Origin: Bacteroidota bacterium
Lineage (GTDB): Bacteria; Bacteroidota; Bacteroidia; Chitinophagales; Chitinophagaceae
Assembly (NCBI GenBank): GCA_021824855.1
Contig: JAKAJX010000284.1
Location: forward strand, 1-6,777
Length of the DNA stretch: 6,777 bases
Direction: 5' to 3'
Below, one piece after another: positions 1 to 6,175 of the stretch. Every line of letters begins with the position of its first letter. The first letter of the stretch is position 1. Below the pieces are notes generated by a model. It searched no databases. It was not told the origin of the DNA and saw only the letters and a list, made by a program, of their open reading frames with translations. Made by a program: the position numbers and the translations under genes.

Positions 1-62
1 TTGTATAAAGAAAGAAGTATGAACCTAAGTAAATAAATTTTACTCTATAAAAGTATTAATAC

Positions 63-108
63 GATGCCACACTTCAAAAGTGTGGCATCTGTATTAAAGT
101 GTGGCATC
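63..108. repeat. 5' REP-like hairpin and half-site flanking the RAYT gene
   Basis: Positions 63-74 and 78-89 form a perfect 12-bp inverted repeat (arms GATGCCACACTT and AAGTGTGGCATC) around a CAA loop. The right arm is repeated in direct orientation at 97-108, after a short AT-rich spacer, as a lone half-site. The 21-bp core at 66-86 is the exact reverse complement of the core at 769-789 on the other side of the transposase gene. Hairpin-plus-half-site structures beside an HUH transposase are the expected substrate of RAYT or IS200-like enzymes; the assignment as REP is by analogy. No guide tetranucleotide or cleavage site could be fixed from one copy. Confidence 0.75.
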
Positions 109-143
109 TTTGTAAAATCATAAAAAAATTATTAATTTGTGTA

Positions 144-743
144 ATGCAATTAGTTAAGAATAATATTTATCATATTTACAATAGAGGTTTAAACAAACAA
201 CCTATATTTTTATATGAAGCGCATTACTACTTCTTTATCAAAAAAATAAAATATTATCTCTCTCCTGTTTGTAATATACTTTCTTATTGTTTAATGCCCA
301 ATCACTTTCATATAATAATAGAAGCCACTGCAGAAAGTGTTATTGAAAAAAAAGCAGGTTTTGCTATCATGCAACAAACTTCTTATGCAATACAACATTT
401 ATTGAGTAGCTATACAAAAGCATTTAATAAACAACAAAATAGAACAGGCTCTTTATTTACTCAAAACACAAAATGTAAAAACATTTCCGAGAATGAACAA
501 ACCGAATATTATAGATTTACTTGTATCAATTATGTTCATCAAAATCCATGGAAAGCAAGATTAGTTGCAAGAATGGAAGATTGGAAATTTTCTTCTTTTA
601 TAGATTTTTTAGTAGATAGAAAAGACAAGAATATTATTAACAAAGAGAGAGCTTTTCAACTTTTTAATATTGATAAAAGTTCTTTTTATAAAGAAAGTTA
701 TGCCGCAATTGATGAAGATAAATTACGAAAAATATTTGTTTAA
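144..743 (+). CDS. REP-associated tyrosine transposase (RAYT; IS200-like, HUH/Y1 family)
   Basis: A single-strand DNA nuclease/transposase of the Y1 HUH superfamily, 199 aa from the ATG at 144. The N-terminal YHIYNRG segment (about residues 9-15), the LMPNHFH motif whose His-Phe-His (54-56) supplies the metal ligands, the GSLF segment near 102-105 and the NYVHQNP motif (about 129-135) are all typical. Tyr130 is the probable nucleophile, by alignment in mind with the Tyr-Ile-X-X-Asn-Pro motif of the E. coli RAYT. The DWKFSSF segment after it is also characteristic. The frame stays open up to a GTG at 99, but that codon lies inside the flanking half-site repeat and would add a 15-residue tail without family resemblance, so the ATG is preferred. 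The gene looks intact. Family members are thought to mobilise or process REP hairpins, and hairpins of that kind flank this gene on both sides. No TnpB or other cargo gene is present. Confidence 0.88.
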   Translation: MQLVKNNIYHIYNRGLNKQPIFLYEAHYYFFIKKIKYYLSPVCNILSYCLMPNHFHIIIEATAESVIEKKAGFAIMQQTSYAIQHLLSSYTKAFNKQQNRTGSLFTQNTKCKNISENEQTEYYRFTCINYVHQNPWKARLVARMEDWKFSSFIDFLVDRKDKNIINKERAFQLFNIDKSSFYKESYAAIDEDKLRKIFV

Positions 744-757
744 TTATTTTGCTACAG

Positions 758-815
758 GTTCATTATCTGCCACACTTTTGAAGTGTGGCAGATAATGAAC
801 ACTTTAAAAGTGTGG
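758..815. repeat. 3' REP-like long hairpin and half-site between convergent genes
   Basis: A perfect 20-bp inverted repeat, arms 758-777 and 781-800, closes on a TTG loop. The inner 9 bp of each arm match the hairpin at 63-89, while the outer 11 bp differ but remain fully complementary. A half-site AAAGTGTGG follows at 807-815, and a small CACTT/AAGTG mini-palindrome sits at 800-812. The element lies 14 bp after the transposase stop and 22 bp beyond the end of the response-regulator gene on the other strand. It might also act as a transcription stop for either gene, but no clean T-run follows the stem in either direction, so the transposon-end reading is preferred. Confidence 0.75.
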
Positions 816-822
816 AAAAAAA

Positions 823-1488
823 TTACAACCCATCCACCAATTTATTTTTAATAGCATACATAGCTAAACCCATTCTGGTTTTAACGTTTAATTTTTCAAA
901 AAGGGCATTTCGGTAATCATCTATTGTTCGCGGACTAACAAACATTCTATCTGCAATTTCTTTATAACTCATTTCGGTACAGGTGAGCCTTAAAAATTCT
1001 TTCTCTTTATCCGAAATTTTTATTTCATCAGGATTAACATCTACTGCTTTGTGTAAGCCACTAATTATTTTACCCGATATACTTTCCGATAAATAAAAAT
1101 CTTTTTTAACTATAGAATCTAATGCCAAATGAAGTTCATCGGGTTCTACATTTTTCATTAAATATCCTTTAGCACCTAAACGAAGCATTTTTATAACACT
1201 TGCTTCATCGGTATTCATGGATAGTGATAATATTTTTATTTGAGGATAATATCTGGTTAATACGCTTGCTGTTTCAAAACCATTCATTTCGGGCATATTA
1301 ATATCTAAAAGAACAATATCGGGAATTTGAATTGTTTGTATTTTTTCTAATAACTCTTTTCCGCTTCCTGCTTCATACACTACAGAAAAATGATCAAACG
1401 AACCAATTAATCTGGCTAAAGCATTGCGCATTAATGTATGATCATCTGCAATTGCCACAGCATACATTTTCTTAAGTGCTATTCCCAT
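823..1488 (-). CDS. NarL/FixJ-family response regulator, LuxR-type HTH
   Basis: Cytoplasmic transcription regulator, 221 aa. The N-terminal receiver domain (about 9-125) carries the acidic pair Asp15-Asp16, the phospho-acceptor Asp62 in VLLDINMP, the switch Ser90 in LSLSM and Lys112 in GYLMKN, so all catalytic residues are present. The C-terminal GerE/LuxR helix-turn-helix (about 155-218) shows SYKEIADRMFVSPRTIDDYRNALFEKLNV, a typical Bacteroidota variant. The start at 1488 lies 2 bp after the TAG of the upstream histidine-kinase gene, which suggests translational coupling. A second ATG at residue 8 (1467) is also possible and fits the usual start of the receiver fold slightly better. It should be phosphorylated by the adjacent kinase, a standard cognate-pair inference. 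Its target genes cannot be read from the sequence. Confidence 0.93.
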   Translation of the reverse strand: MGIALKKMYAVAIADDHTLMRNALARLIGSFDHFSVVYEAGSGKELLEKIQTIQIPDIVLLDINMPEMNGFETASVLTRYYPQIKILSLSMNTDEASVIKMLRLGAKGYLMKNVEPDELHLALDSIVKKDFYLSESISGKIISGLHKAVDVNPDEIKISDKEKEFLRLTCTEMSYKEIADRMFVSPRTIDDYRNALFEKLNVKTRMGLAMYAIKNKLVDGL

Positions 1489-1490
1489 AA

Positions 1491-2336
1491 CTATTTACTT
1501 TGTTCTTCAAAAATTTTTCTGTCTTCGCCTAAAGGTAAGGTTATTTTAACCTCTGTACCATCGTTAATGGCACTGTTAATTACCAATTTGGCACCTATTA
1601 ACTTTGCTCTGTTCGTCATACTTCTTAAACCTACACCTGCTGCCGAATTGGTGTTTTTTTTCATTGCATCTACATCAAATCCAATTCCATTATCTTTTAC
1701 TGTTAATATAAAGTTCTTTTTTTCTTTGTATTGAATTGTAACGTTTATATAAGTGGCATTAGCGTGTTTTAAAATGTTATTGAGTAATTCTTGAAATATT
1801 CTAAATAAAAAAACTGTGTTTTCTTTACTTAGCGATTGTTTTGTAAACGAATCTTCCGAACTAAAATCTACATGCAATAATTTTGCTTTATTTACGGTTG
1901 CAATTTCGTATTGTATTGCATCTTCTAATCCAACTTCTACAATTCTATCGGTATGTAAACTTTTGGTTAAATGCGATACTTCATCAATAGCTCTGGTTAA
2001 TGTTGGAATGGTAGAAGATAACATGTCGTACTCGGTGGAAGATTTATCAACTAAATTGGCAGCACCGCCTACTGTTAATTTAATAACCGATAATAGCTGA
2101 CCAACATTATCGTGTAAATCCTGACTAATTTTTTTTACCGTTTTTTCTTGTATTTCTAACTGGCTTTTCAATAATTCTTTATTGTATTCTTCTATAATTC
2201 TTTCTACTTCTTTTTTAAAACTTTTTTGCCTGCGTTGGTATAAATATACCATTGTTACTATAAATACTACCAACACCCATGCAATAGTACTACCAATAGC
2301 TAAAATAGTAATTATTTCGTTTCCTTGATTTTGCAT
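1491..2336 (-). CDS. Sensor histidine kinase, HPK7 type (HisKA_3 + HATPase_c), single TM helix
   Basis: Membrane-anchored kinase of 281 aa, short for the class. A single hydrophobic helix (about 7-33) is followed by the basic stretch YQRRQKSFKK and a coiled-coil-like linker (38-66). The dimerisation/phosphoacceptor domain has His75 in ISQDLHDNVGQ, characteristic of HisKA_3. The ATPase domain keeps the N box (FQELLNNILKHA, about 181-192), the D box DNGIGFD (215-221) and the G2 box GVGLRSM (234-240), so it should be active. There is no periplasmic, PAS, GAF or TPR sensor region, so the signal must come from the membrane helix or from a partner. The start overlaps the upstream seven-helix protein gene by 25 bp, and the regulator follows after 2 bp. 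The most likely partner for sensing is therefore that membrane protein (inference). Confidence 0.93.
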   Translation of the reverse strand: MQNQGNEIITILAIGSTIAWVLVVFIVTMVYLYQRRQKSFKKEVERIIEEYNKELLKSQLEIQEKTVKKISQDLHDNVGQLLSVIKLTVGGAANLVDKSSTEYDMLSSTIPTLTRAIDEVSHLTKSLHTDRIVEVGLEDAIQYEIATVNKAKLLHVDFSSEDSFTKQSLSKENTVFLFRIFQELLNNILKHANATYINVTIQYKEKKNFILTVKDNGIGFDVDAMKKNTNSAAGVGLRSMTNRAKLIGAKLVINSAINDGTEVKITLPLGEDRKIFEEQSK

Positions 2337-2977
2337 AAAAAGGCAATACTGAACATTAAATATAATAACGAATTAAGAATGTTGATGATTATTTCTATAT
2401 TATTTATAATTATTCTGGGCAAACTTGTTACAATATTGCTTAATCCAAAAAGCGGAAAAGTACAACTGTAAAAAAATAATAATCCTGTACATATCCAAAA
2501 TGCGGGCTCTATTAATAAACTTACCGGCTCGGGAATTAAAAATAATTCGAAAAAATAAAAACTGCTAAAAGTAATAATTAGTAAGCAACCCAATGCATAG
2601 GTAATAGAATGAAATCCATTTACGCCCTGAAAAAAATAAATATTAATACCGGCACCAATAGGATACAGCAATAACAATACTAATAATATATTTTTTACCA
2701 ATTTATTGCGAATAATTGCCCGAAGCAACCACATATAAAATACAAACTCGAATGCCGTAAATGGATTATAAATAAAAAGGTTCGATTTCTTCTTTAATAT
2801 ATATATAGCATATAAACCTATTAATTCAACAATTAAAGAAATTAATAAAAAAAAAGGAAATATTTTTAAATAGAAAAAAGAAAATCTTTTTTTGAAAAGA
2901 CCATAAAAACCGATAAACATACCAGCCAAAATAATAAATATATATATGTACAAGTTCACTATTTCAAAAATAGTCAA
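2312..2977 (-). CDS. Seven-helix integral membrane protein of unknown function, first gene of the kinase operon
   Basis: A 221-aa, strongly hydrophobic protein. By eye there are seven membrane segments near residues 8-27, 36-60, 70-88, 97-117, 123-147, 155-175 and 190-215, ending in a short lysine-containing tail (KIKETK), which suggests a cytoplasmic C-terminus. I do not recognise a catalytic motif. NPFTAFEFVFY (71-81) and EPAFWICTGLLFFY (157-170) are the most family-like stretches. The first codon is TTG at 2975-2977, with a TAG immediately upstream in frame, so no ATG start can include the first helix; a GTG at residue 7 (2957-2959) is the alternative. The 25-bp overlap with the histidine-kinase gene implies co-expression, and a sensory or signal-transfer role for that kinase is a reasonable but unproven guess. 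Confidence 0.8.
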   Translation of the reverse strand: MTIFEIVNLYIYIFIILAGMFIGFYGLFKKRFSFFYLKIFPFFLLISLIVELIGLYAIYILKKKSNLFIYNPFTAFEFVFYMWLLRAIIRNKLVKNILLVLLLLYPIGAGINIYFFQGVNGFHSITYALGCLLIITFSSFYFFELFLIPEPVSLLIEPAFWICTGLLFFYSCTFPLFGLSNIVTSLPRIIINNIEIIINILNSLLYLMFSIAFLCKIKETK

Positions 2978-2993
2978 CTATTGGTAATTATAT

Positions 2994-3027
2994 AAAAAAA
3001 CCTCCGGTTTAGGAGGTTTAATTTTTT
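2994..3027 (-). terminator. Rho-independent terminator after the 161-aa gene
   Basis: Perfect 8-bp stem, 2998-3005 (AAACCTCC) with 3012-3019 (GGAGGTTT), around a 6-nt loop. Read on the - strand the stem is G/C-rich in the middle and ends in an uninterrupted run of seven T. It lies about 30 bp after the stop codon of the 161-aa gene and about 20 bp before the first codon of the membrane-protein operon. It therefore separates the two transcription units or, if leaky, lowers expression of the operon. The + strand also shows a T-rich tail, but no + gene ends here. Confidence 0.85.
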
Positions 3028-3045
3028 GTATTAACAACTATTCAT

Positions 3046-3531
3046 TTATATAATTACAAAGCTATTGTCTTTCTTTTCAATAATGGTAACGCCCGGTTCG
3101 GCATCATCTAAATCTTGGCTGGTGCCGCAATAAGGTGGACATAAAGCTCCTGCATTATATGCTAATATTTGGTTACCGTTTTCGGTATTAATATAAATGT
3201 CTTTATTTTTTGTAGTGCCATCGGCATTTTCTTTTTGTTTGGTGCCTACCATTACCAAAGTTTGGCGGCCAATATAATTGGGGTCGTGTGCTGTTTTTTC
3301 GTCGTAAGCGGCAAAATAAAATTTAACACCATCGGCTCCATATATTTTTGCTTTTTCTAAAAATTCTTCAACTTCTTCAATACTCCACCATGCACTTAAA
3401 GAGTCTTCTTTACCAATTCTTTCGCTATTATAAACCCATCTTTCAGTTTTATAATTTCTAATTACAGTATCTACATGATTGTTATTTACATACTTTCCAA
3501 CCTTTAATGATTTTTTTTGAATTGTTTGCAT
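3046..3531 (-). CDS. Conserved-looking hypothetical protein with CPPYCG motif
   Basis: A 161-aa soluble protein without signal peptide or membrane helix. I do not recognise a named family. The visible landmarks are an SAWWSIEEVEEFLEKAK helix region (46-62), a GADGVKFYFAAY segment (65-76) that looks like a beta strand after a helix, GRQTLVMVGTK (88-98), NKDIYINTENG (109-119), and LAYNAGALCPPYCG (123-136) with Cys131 and Cys135, the only two cysteines. Composition is normal for a cytoplasmic protein and base use matches its neighbours, so it appears to be a real gene rather than a shadow. The start ATG at 3531 is the first in the frame before the AT-rich leader, without a Shine-Dalgarno, which is normal for the phylum. 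A terminator follows it. It lies upstream of the signalling operon on the same strand, so a functional link is possible. The two cysteines could bind metal or form a disulfide, but nothing decides this. Confidence 0.8.
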   Translation of the reverse strand: MQTIQKKSLKVGKYVNNNHVDTVIRNYKTERWVYNSERIGKEDSLSAWWSIEEVEEFLEKAKIYGADGVKFYFAAYDEKTAHDPNYIGRQTLVMVGTKQKENADGTTKNKDIYINTENGNQILAYNAGALCPPYCGTSQDLDDAEPGVTIIEKKDNSFVII

Positions 3532-3536
3532 GATGC

Positions 3537-3580
3537 TTAGTTTTTTGGGATGAATGATTTTAATTACATCCTAAAACTAA
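3537..3580. promoter_or_regulatory. Imperfect inverted repeat at the start of the 161-aa gene
   Basis: Arms 3537-3552 and 3567-3580 pair over about 13-14 positions, with a two-base bulge and one wobble or mismatch, around a 14-nt A/T loop. The outer part pairs TTAG with CTAA and the inner part GGATG with CATCC. It ends 5 bp before the ATG of the leftward gene, so it is either in the mRNA leader, where it could mask initiation, or is an operator for a dimeric regulator. The function is inference only. Confidence 0.4.
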
Positions 3581-3672
3581 ACACGAAAAATGAGTATTTT
3601 TTTTCAAAAAATAGTGATAATCAATCAATTATAAATTAACAGAATTTATAAAAAATTAAAAATTGACTATTT

Positions 3673-3798
3673 ACGTTGAAAACACGGTATAAAAAACCGT
3701 GAAAAGTTACAAAAAATACCGTGAAAAGTTGCACAAAAACACCGTGAAAAAACGGGTAGTTTTTACCGTTAAAACACGGTATAAAAATACCGTGAAAA
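3673..3798. repeat. Array of about six ACCGTGAAAA-type units, 22-24 bp period
   Basis: ACCGTG or a one-to-two-base variant begins at 3673 (degenerate, ACGTTG), 3696, 3718, 3741, 3765 (ACCGTT) and 3789, giving steps of 23, 22, 23, 24 and 24. Nearly all are followed by AAAA. Inverted copies CACGGT at 3683 and 3775 make two palindromes with the next unit. The stronger is 3775-3782 with 3787-3794, an 8-bp stem around AAAA. The segments 3679-3705 and 3771-3798 are nearly identical, differing by one inserted T, and lie 92 bp (four periods) apart. Between units the sequence is mainly A. The layout fits a cluster of protein-binding sites on one face of the helix, or iteron-like repeats; no replication gene is nearby. 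Confidence 0.75.
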
Positions 3799-3934
3799 CA
3801 TTTTGCCTAAATTTTTGTGTTATTTCATTTTCTTTTCGATATTGAATAACAATAAAAAAATATCCTGTATTCTTTATTTATTTTCCTTTATTCCTATTCA
3901 GTTTAAAATCCGTTATCAATTAAAAACTCCAGCC

Positions 3935-3976
3935 AATTTCCTCATAAGTTTTTTCACTAAACTTACTGAGGAAATT
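3935..3976. repeat. Strong intergenic hairpin, 17 bp stem with one bulge
   Basis: The left arm 3935-3951 (AATTTCCTCATAAGTTT) pairs with 3959-3965 and 3967-3976, leaving one unpaired C at 3966 and a 7-nt loop. It lies about 105 bp before comEC. A short T stretch follows on the + strand (ATTTTG), weaker than in a standard terminator, and there is no clear gene upstream for it to terminate. It may be the end of an unannotated + strand transcript, a leader structure for comEC, or a remnant of a miniature element. Confidence 0.6.
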
Positions 3977-4081
3977 ATTTTGATACAACAAAATTATATT
4001 AAATAAAACGGTAACTTACTGCACTTATTTTACTATACACATATAGCCTTCTCCCATTGCAATTACTTTAGTATAAATAGT

Positions 4082-6175
4082 ATGCAAAAATTTGCCGGAG
4101 TTGCTTTTTACAAACAAACCCCTATGCTGCGGCTGTTATTATTTTTAGCGGCAGGCATTATTGTACAACAATACACCGCTATTGCAGTATGGTATAGTTT
4201 TATTGGTATTGCCATTGCAATAATTGCCTTGGCACTATATACTCTATTTTCTATATCCCTTCAATTTAAATATTCGTGGATAACCGGTGCTGCAATAGGC
4301 ATACTGCTACTGGCTTTGGGCAATTTAATTGGCTATAAACATTCTGCAGAAAATAATAAAAATTGGATAGGCCATCAACTCAGTAATTTAAAAGCAGTAA
4401 ACGTTATTATAAAAGAACCGCTTATTGAAAAAGAAAAATCGTACAAAGCCATTGCAACAGTACAATATGCACTTACAAAAAATACGTGGAGCAATAGTGT
4501 AGGCAATATAGTATTGTATTTTAACAAAGATTCGGCAAAACCATTTTTAAGTTATGGCTCGCAAATTATTATTTATAAACCGTTGCAAGCAATAAGCAAT
4601 TCAAAAAATCCGGGAGCATTTAATTATCGGCAATATGCTTTATTTCAAAATATAGGAGCACAGGTTTTTTTAAATCCATCCAACTACGAGCTACTGTACA
4701 AAACCAATAGCAACCCATTGGCTCAATGGCTAAATGATAGCAGACTATCTATTTTGCAGATTATTAAAAAATATATTCCGTTAAAAAAAGAACAAGGCAT
4801 TGCCGAAGCATTATTAATAGGCTATAAAAATGATTTAGATAGAGATGTGGTACAAGCCTACAGCAATACCGGTGTGGTGCATATTATTGCAATTAGCGGG
4901 TTACATATAGCAATGATTTATGGATTACTGATTGCAGTATTTAGACCGCTGGGCAATAAAAAAACCATTCGCTTAATTAAAGCCATTTGTACTTTATTTA
5001 TTTTATGGATATTTACTTGTATTGCAGGTAATGCTCCCTCTATTTTACGCAGTACCATTATGTTTAGTGGCATAATTATAGGCGAATTATTTAACAAAAA
5101 AATGAATACCTACAACAACTTAGCTGCTTCGGCATTTGTAATATTACTATTTCAGCCTTTTAGCTTATGGGATGTTGGCTTTCAATTAAGTTATGCCGCC
5201 GTATTAAGCATTAGCATTTTTGCAAAACCCATTCAGCACACTATCCACTTTCAAAATAAATTATTACAACTTATATGGGAGTTAATTGCCATTACCCTTT
5301 CGGCACAAATACTTACATTCCCTATTATTGTATATCATTTTCATCAATTCCCTACTTTATTTTTATTCAGCAATTTATTGGCTGTTCCTTTATCGGCATT
5401 TATTTTATACTGCGAATTGGCTTTACTCATTTTTTCTCCATTTACTTCCATTGCAACTTTTATTGGTACTGTTGCCGGCAACAGCATTAGCTTACTAAAC
5501 AATTTTATTGACAAAATAAATACTATTACGTTAGCACAAATAACCGGTATTCAAATAAATTTGGTGCAAACCTTTATTCTTTTTGGTTGCATTGCGGGTA
5601 TTGCTTATTGGTTAATGCATAAAAACAAAAGGGCATTTATTTTTTCGCTTGCCACAGTGGCTATTTTTTATGGATTAAGAAGTTGGGATTTATTTGAGAA
5701 AAACAATCAACAAAAATTAATTGTGTATAATATTCCCAAACACCAAGCAATGGATATTATTGAAGGAATAAAGTATCAATTTATAGGTGATACTATTTTA
5801 CAACAAGATGGTTTTTTACGAAACTTTCATTTGCAGCCAGCCAGAATATTACACCGAACAAACTATGCCAATCGGCTCAATAGTATTTCGTTTCAAAACA
5901 ATATCATCAGCTCTTCTAACAAAAATATTATTGTGTTACAGCAAAATATATTGGCAACCCAAGTTGCTCAAAAAATTAAAGTAGATGCTATTATTATCAG
6001 TAAAAATCCCAAACTATATATAAGTCAAATCCATTCATTATTCGATTGTGATTACTATATTTTTGATGCTACCAACCCGTTGTGGAAAATCAACAAATGG
6101 AAAAAAGATTGCGACAGCCTACATTTGCGACATTATTCTGTTCCCGAACAAGGAGCTTTTGAAATAAATTTATAA
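4082..6175 (+). CDS. comEC: ComEC/Rec2 family DNA-uptake channel protein
   Basis: Inner-membrane protein of 697 aa expected to carry single-stranded DNA into the cytoplasm during natural transformation. Two or three N-terminal helices (about 17-85) are followed by the soluble DUF4131/OB-fold-like domain (about 90-205), with its signature NPGAFNYRQY at 176-185. The Competence domain (about 235-535) is polytopic and contains ALLIGYKNDLD (243-253), TGVVHIIAISGLHIAMIYGLL (263-283), APSILRSTIMF (318-328), DVGFQLSYAAVLSI (364-377) and NLLAVPL (431-437), all classic for the family. The last 160 residues correspond in position to the metallo-beta-lactamase-like domain of longer ComEC proteins but lack the HxHxDH metal motif, as is common in Bacteroidota. 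The gene is complete, with the ATG at 4082 and a TAA stop. The gap of 142 bp before purH argues against a shared operon. Confidence 0.93.
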   Translation: MQKFAGVAFYKQTPMLRLLLFLAAGIIVQQYTAIAVWYSFIGIAIAIIALALYTLFSISLQFKYSWITGAAIGILLLALGNLIGYKHSAENNKNWIGHQLSNLKAVNVIIKEPLIEKEKSYKAIATVQYALTKNTWSNSVGNIVLYFNKDSAKPFLSYGSQIIIYKPLQAISNSKNPGAFNYRQYALFQNIGAQVFLNPSNYELLYKTNSNPLAQWLNDSRLSILQIIKKYIPLKKEQGIAEALLIGYKNDLDRDVVQAYSNTGVVHIIAISGLHIAMIYGLLIAVFRPLGNKKTIRLIKAICTLFILWIFTCIAGNAPSILRSTIMFSGIIIGELFNKKMNTYNNLAASAFVILLFQPFSLWDVGFQLSYAAVLSISIFAKPIQHTIHFQNKLLQLIWELIAITLSAQILTFPIIVYHFHQFPTLFLFSNLLAVPLSAFILYCELALLIFSPFTSIATFIGTVAGNSISLLNNFIDKINTITLAQITGIQINLVQTFILFGCIAGIAYWLMHKNKRAFIFSLATVAIFYGLRSWDLFEKNNQQKLIVYNIPKHQAMDIIEGIKYQFIGDTILQQDGFLRNFHLQPARILHRTNYANRLNSISFQNNIISSSNKNIIVLQQNILATQVAQKIKVDAIIISKNPKLYISQIHSLFDCDYYIFDATNPLWKINKWKKDCDSLHLRHYSVPEQGAFEINL

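Larger units (their letters stand above)
3532..4081. other. Divergent intergenic region, 550 bp, without a convincing gene
   Basis: Lies between the 161-aa gene (leftward) and comEC (rightward). It contains an inverted repeat next to the leftward start, an array of ACCGTG units and a strong hairpin, each listed separately. The rest is very A/T-rich and uninformative. No promoter matching the Bacteroidota TTTG / TAnnTTTG pattern with correct spacing could be picked out for either gene. An open frame on the + strand through 3803-4006 begins with TTG, covers the hairpin and has no family look, so it is not called. Confidence 0.75.

Noticed and set aside
1..36. Open frame ending in TAA at 34-36, possibly the tail of an upstream gene
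   Set aside because: Only eleven codons are visible, with no motif; cannot be separated from chance.
99..143. GTG start giving a 15-residue longer transposase
   Set aside because: The codon lies in the half-site repeat, and the added residues do not resemble the family's N-terminus; the ATG at 144 starts just ahead of the conserved YHIYNRG.
1438..2100. Two open + strand frames (1438-1734 and 1816-2100)
   Set aside because: They lie antisense to the clear kinase gene and have no family resemblance.
3169..3360. Open + strand frame opposite the 161-aa gene
   Set aside because: Hydrophobic shadow of the opposite-strand gene; the - strand protein has the motif-like blocks.
3605..3628. Bacteroidota-type promoter for the 161-aa gene (TATTTTTTG with an upstream TTG)
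   Set aside because: The -7-like box has one base too many and the TTG is only 12 bp away instead of about 19.
3673..3798. CRISPR array
   Set aside because: Period of about 23 bp leaves no room for spacers of normal size, spacers are A-rich and similar to each other, and no cas genes are present.
3803..4006. 67-codon + strand frame in the intergenic region
   Set aside because: TTG start, low-complexity AT-driven composition, and it runs through the long hairpin.
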